Assembly: GCA_033763575.1 (NCBI GenBank)
Contig: JANRKF010000007.1
Span: 1 to 57,944 of the forward strand
DNA: 57,944 bases
Source: JANRKF01 sp033763575
Lineage (GTDB): Bacteria; Pseudomonadota; Alphaproteobacteria; Rickettsiales; SXRF01
Direction of reading: 5' to 3'
Shown piece after piece: positions 57,599-57,944 of the stretch. Numbering within the stretch: position 1 is the stretch's first letter; each line of letters opens with the position of its first letter. The notes beneath the pieces were generated by a model that saw only the letters and a list, made by a program, of their open reading frames with translations, did not search any database and was not told the origin of the DNA. The translations under genes and the position numbers were made by a program.

Positions 57599-57944
57599 AT
57601 GAAATTCCGTAAACCTGAATTGCTTCCTACCTTGTTTTTTGTCAGTGCTTTTTGTGTGATGTGCGCGCTTGGCATATGGCAACTCAATCGTTTAGCATGG
57701 AAAACAGAAATTATAGCGCAGACAGAGGTTGCTGCCGCTGCGCCTGCGCTGGCCAGCCTGCCACAGGATGTGTCGGGTCTTGCCTATCGCAGGGTTATAC
57801 TCACGGGGAAGTTCTTGCACGATAAAACCATCCACCTGATCGGCCGCCAGCAGGGCATGGAGGTGGGCTACTATATGGTCACGCCGTTGGCGCTGGACGA
57901 TGACGGGCGTATCATTCTGGTCAATCGAGGATTTTCACCAGTGG
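57599..57944 (+). CDS. SURF1 family protein, N-terminal part (cut by window end)
   Basis: At least 115 residues from ATG 57599 (AAGGGG upstream), open to the last base. Membrane helix about 9-25 (LLPTLFFVSAFCVMCALGIWQ) and family motifs GIWQLNRLAWK, YRRVILTGKF, GYYMVTPL and ILVNRGF. SURF1/Shy1 proteins help insert haem a into cytochrome c oxidase. Divergent from the peroxiredoxin gene with 81 bp between. Confidence 0.9.
   Translation, partial: MKFRKPELLPTLFFVSAFCVMCALGIWQLNRLAWKTEIIAQTEVAAAAPALASLPQDVSGLAYRRVILTGKFLHDKTIHLIGRQQGMEVGYYMVTPLALDDDGRIILVNRGFSPV

Overview
The window looks like a chromosome segment of an alphaproteobacterium carrying a large integrated mobile element. The right-hand 17 kb (about 40.9-57.9 kb) holds ordinary housekeeping genes of alphaproteobacterial type: cinA-like, map, radC, an ELM1-family gene, trpC, ahcY, dxs, a LysR gene next to trxB, a peroxiredoxin and SURF1. 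The left-hand 40 kb is accessory DNA. It starts in phage tail genes related to the gene-transfer-agent/lambdoid tail-tip type, and it ends with a large serine recombinase and a tRNA-Leu locus, as expected for a prophage or prophage-derived island. No species can be named from sequence alone.

Left to right: (1) 1-10.1 kb, phage tail and lysis genes on the + strand: tail-tip protein C-terminus, DUF2793 fibre-like protein, M15 endolysin, 3-TM holin, two tandem paralogues, a protein with 33 copies of a 14-residue RWN repeat, and two small virion-like proteins, closed by a strong terminator. A divergent MarR/DUF1398 pair is inserted among them. (2) 10.1-12.9 kb, a tight minus-strand operon: XRE regulator, single-TM protein with a 'sunset'-like domain, secreted phospholipase-D-type nuclease, secreted Cys-rich protein and a DUF4236 membrane protein. 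(3) 13.0-17.7 kb, a phage-borne RadC plus XRE regulator behind two identical-spacing operators, and a large convergent type IIG-like DNA methyltransferase. That protein begins with a signal peptide, has lost its nuclease residues and ends in a ComEA-like helix-hairpin-helix domain. (4) 18.0-18.9 kb, a second XRE/TM-sunset pair. (5) 19.0-26.4 kb, a long + strand run of small regulators followed by a membrane-protein operon. Its centre is a TolQ/MotA-like plus ExbD/MotB-like pair with long coiled coils. This resembles the Zorya motor idea but with different partners, and it is the best candidate for an undescribed system. (6) 26.4-35.4 kb, cargo: SMR transporter, LCM-type methyltransferase, TonB receptor with YfiR, GNAT-like enzyme, a nitrilase-fold protein lacking two of its three catalytic residues, several XRE regulators, a densely structured RNA-like stretch and an AraC regulator with a Fur-box-like site. 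(7) 35.6-40.2 kb, two ParB/RepB-like proteins and a large serine recombinase in one overlapping operon, then small regulators.

The element/chromosome border lies near 40.3-40.8 kb. There a tRNA-Leu(UAA) gene is split by a 221-nt group I intron, and a broken 5' copy of a tRNA-Leu lies next to it on the chromosome side. In the core part, short heptameric tandem repeats and palindromic elements have entered several genes in frame (ELM1, L,D-transpeptidase, dxs). This recalls Rickettsia palindromic elements and cyanobacterial STRR repeats.

All functional calls come from reading the sequence; no database search was run. Start codons were moved from the longest open frame where a ribosome-binding site or family length argued for it.
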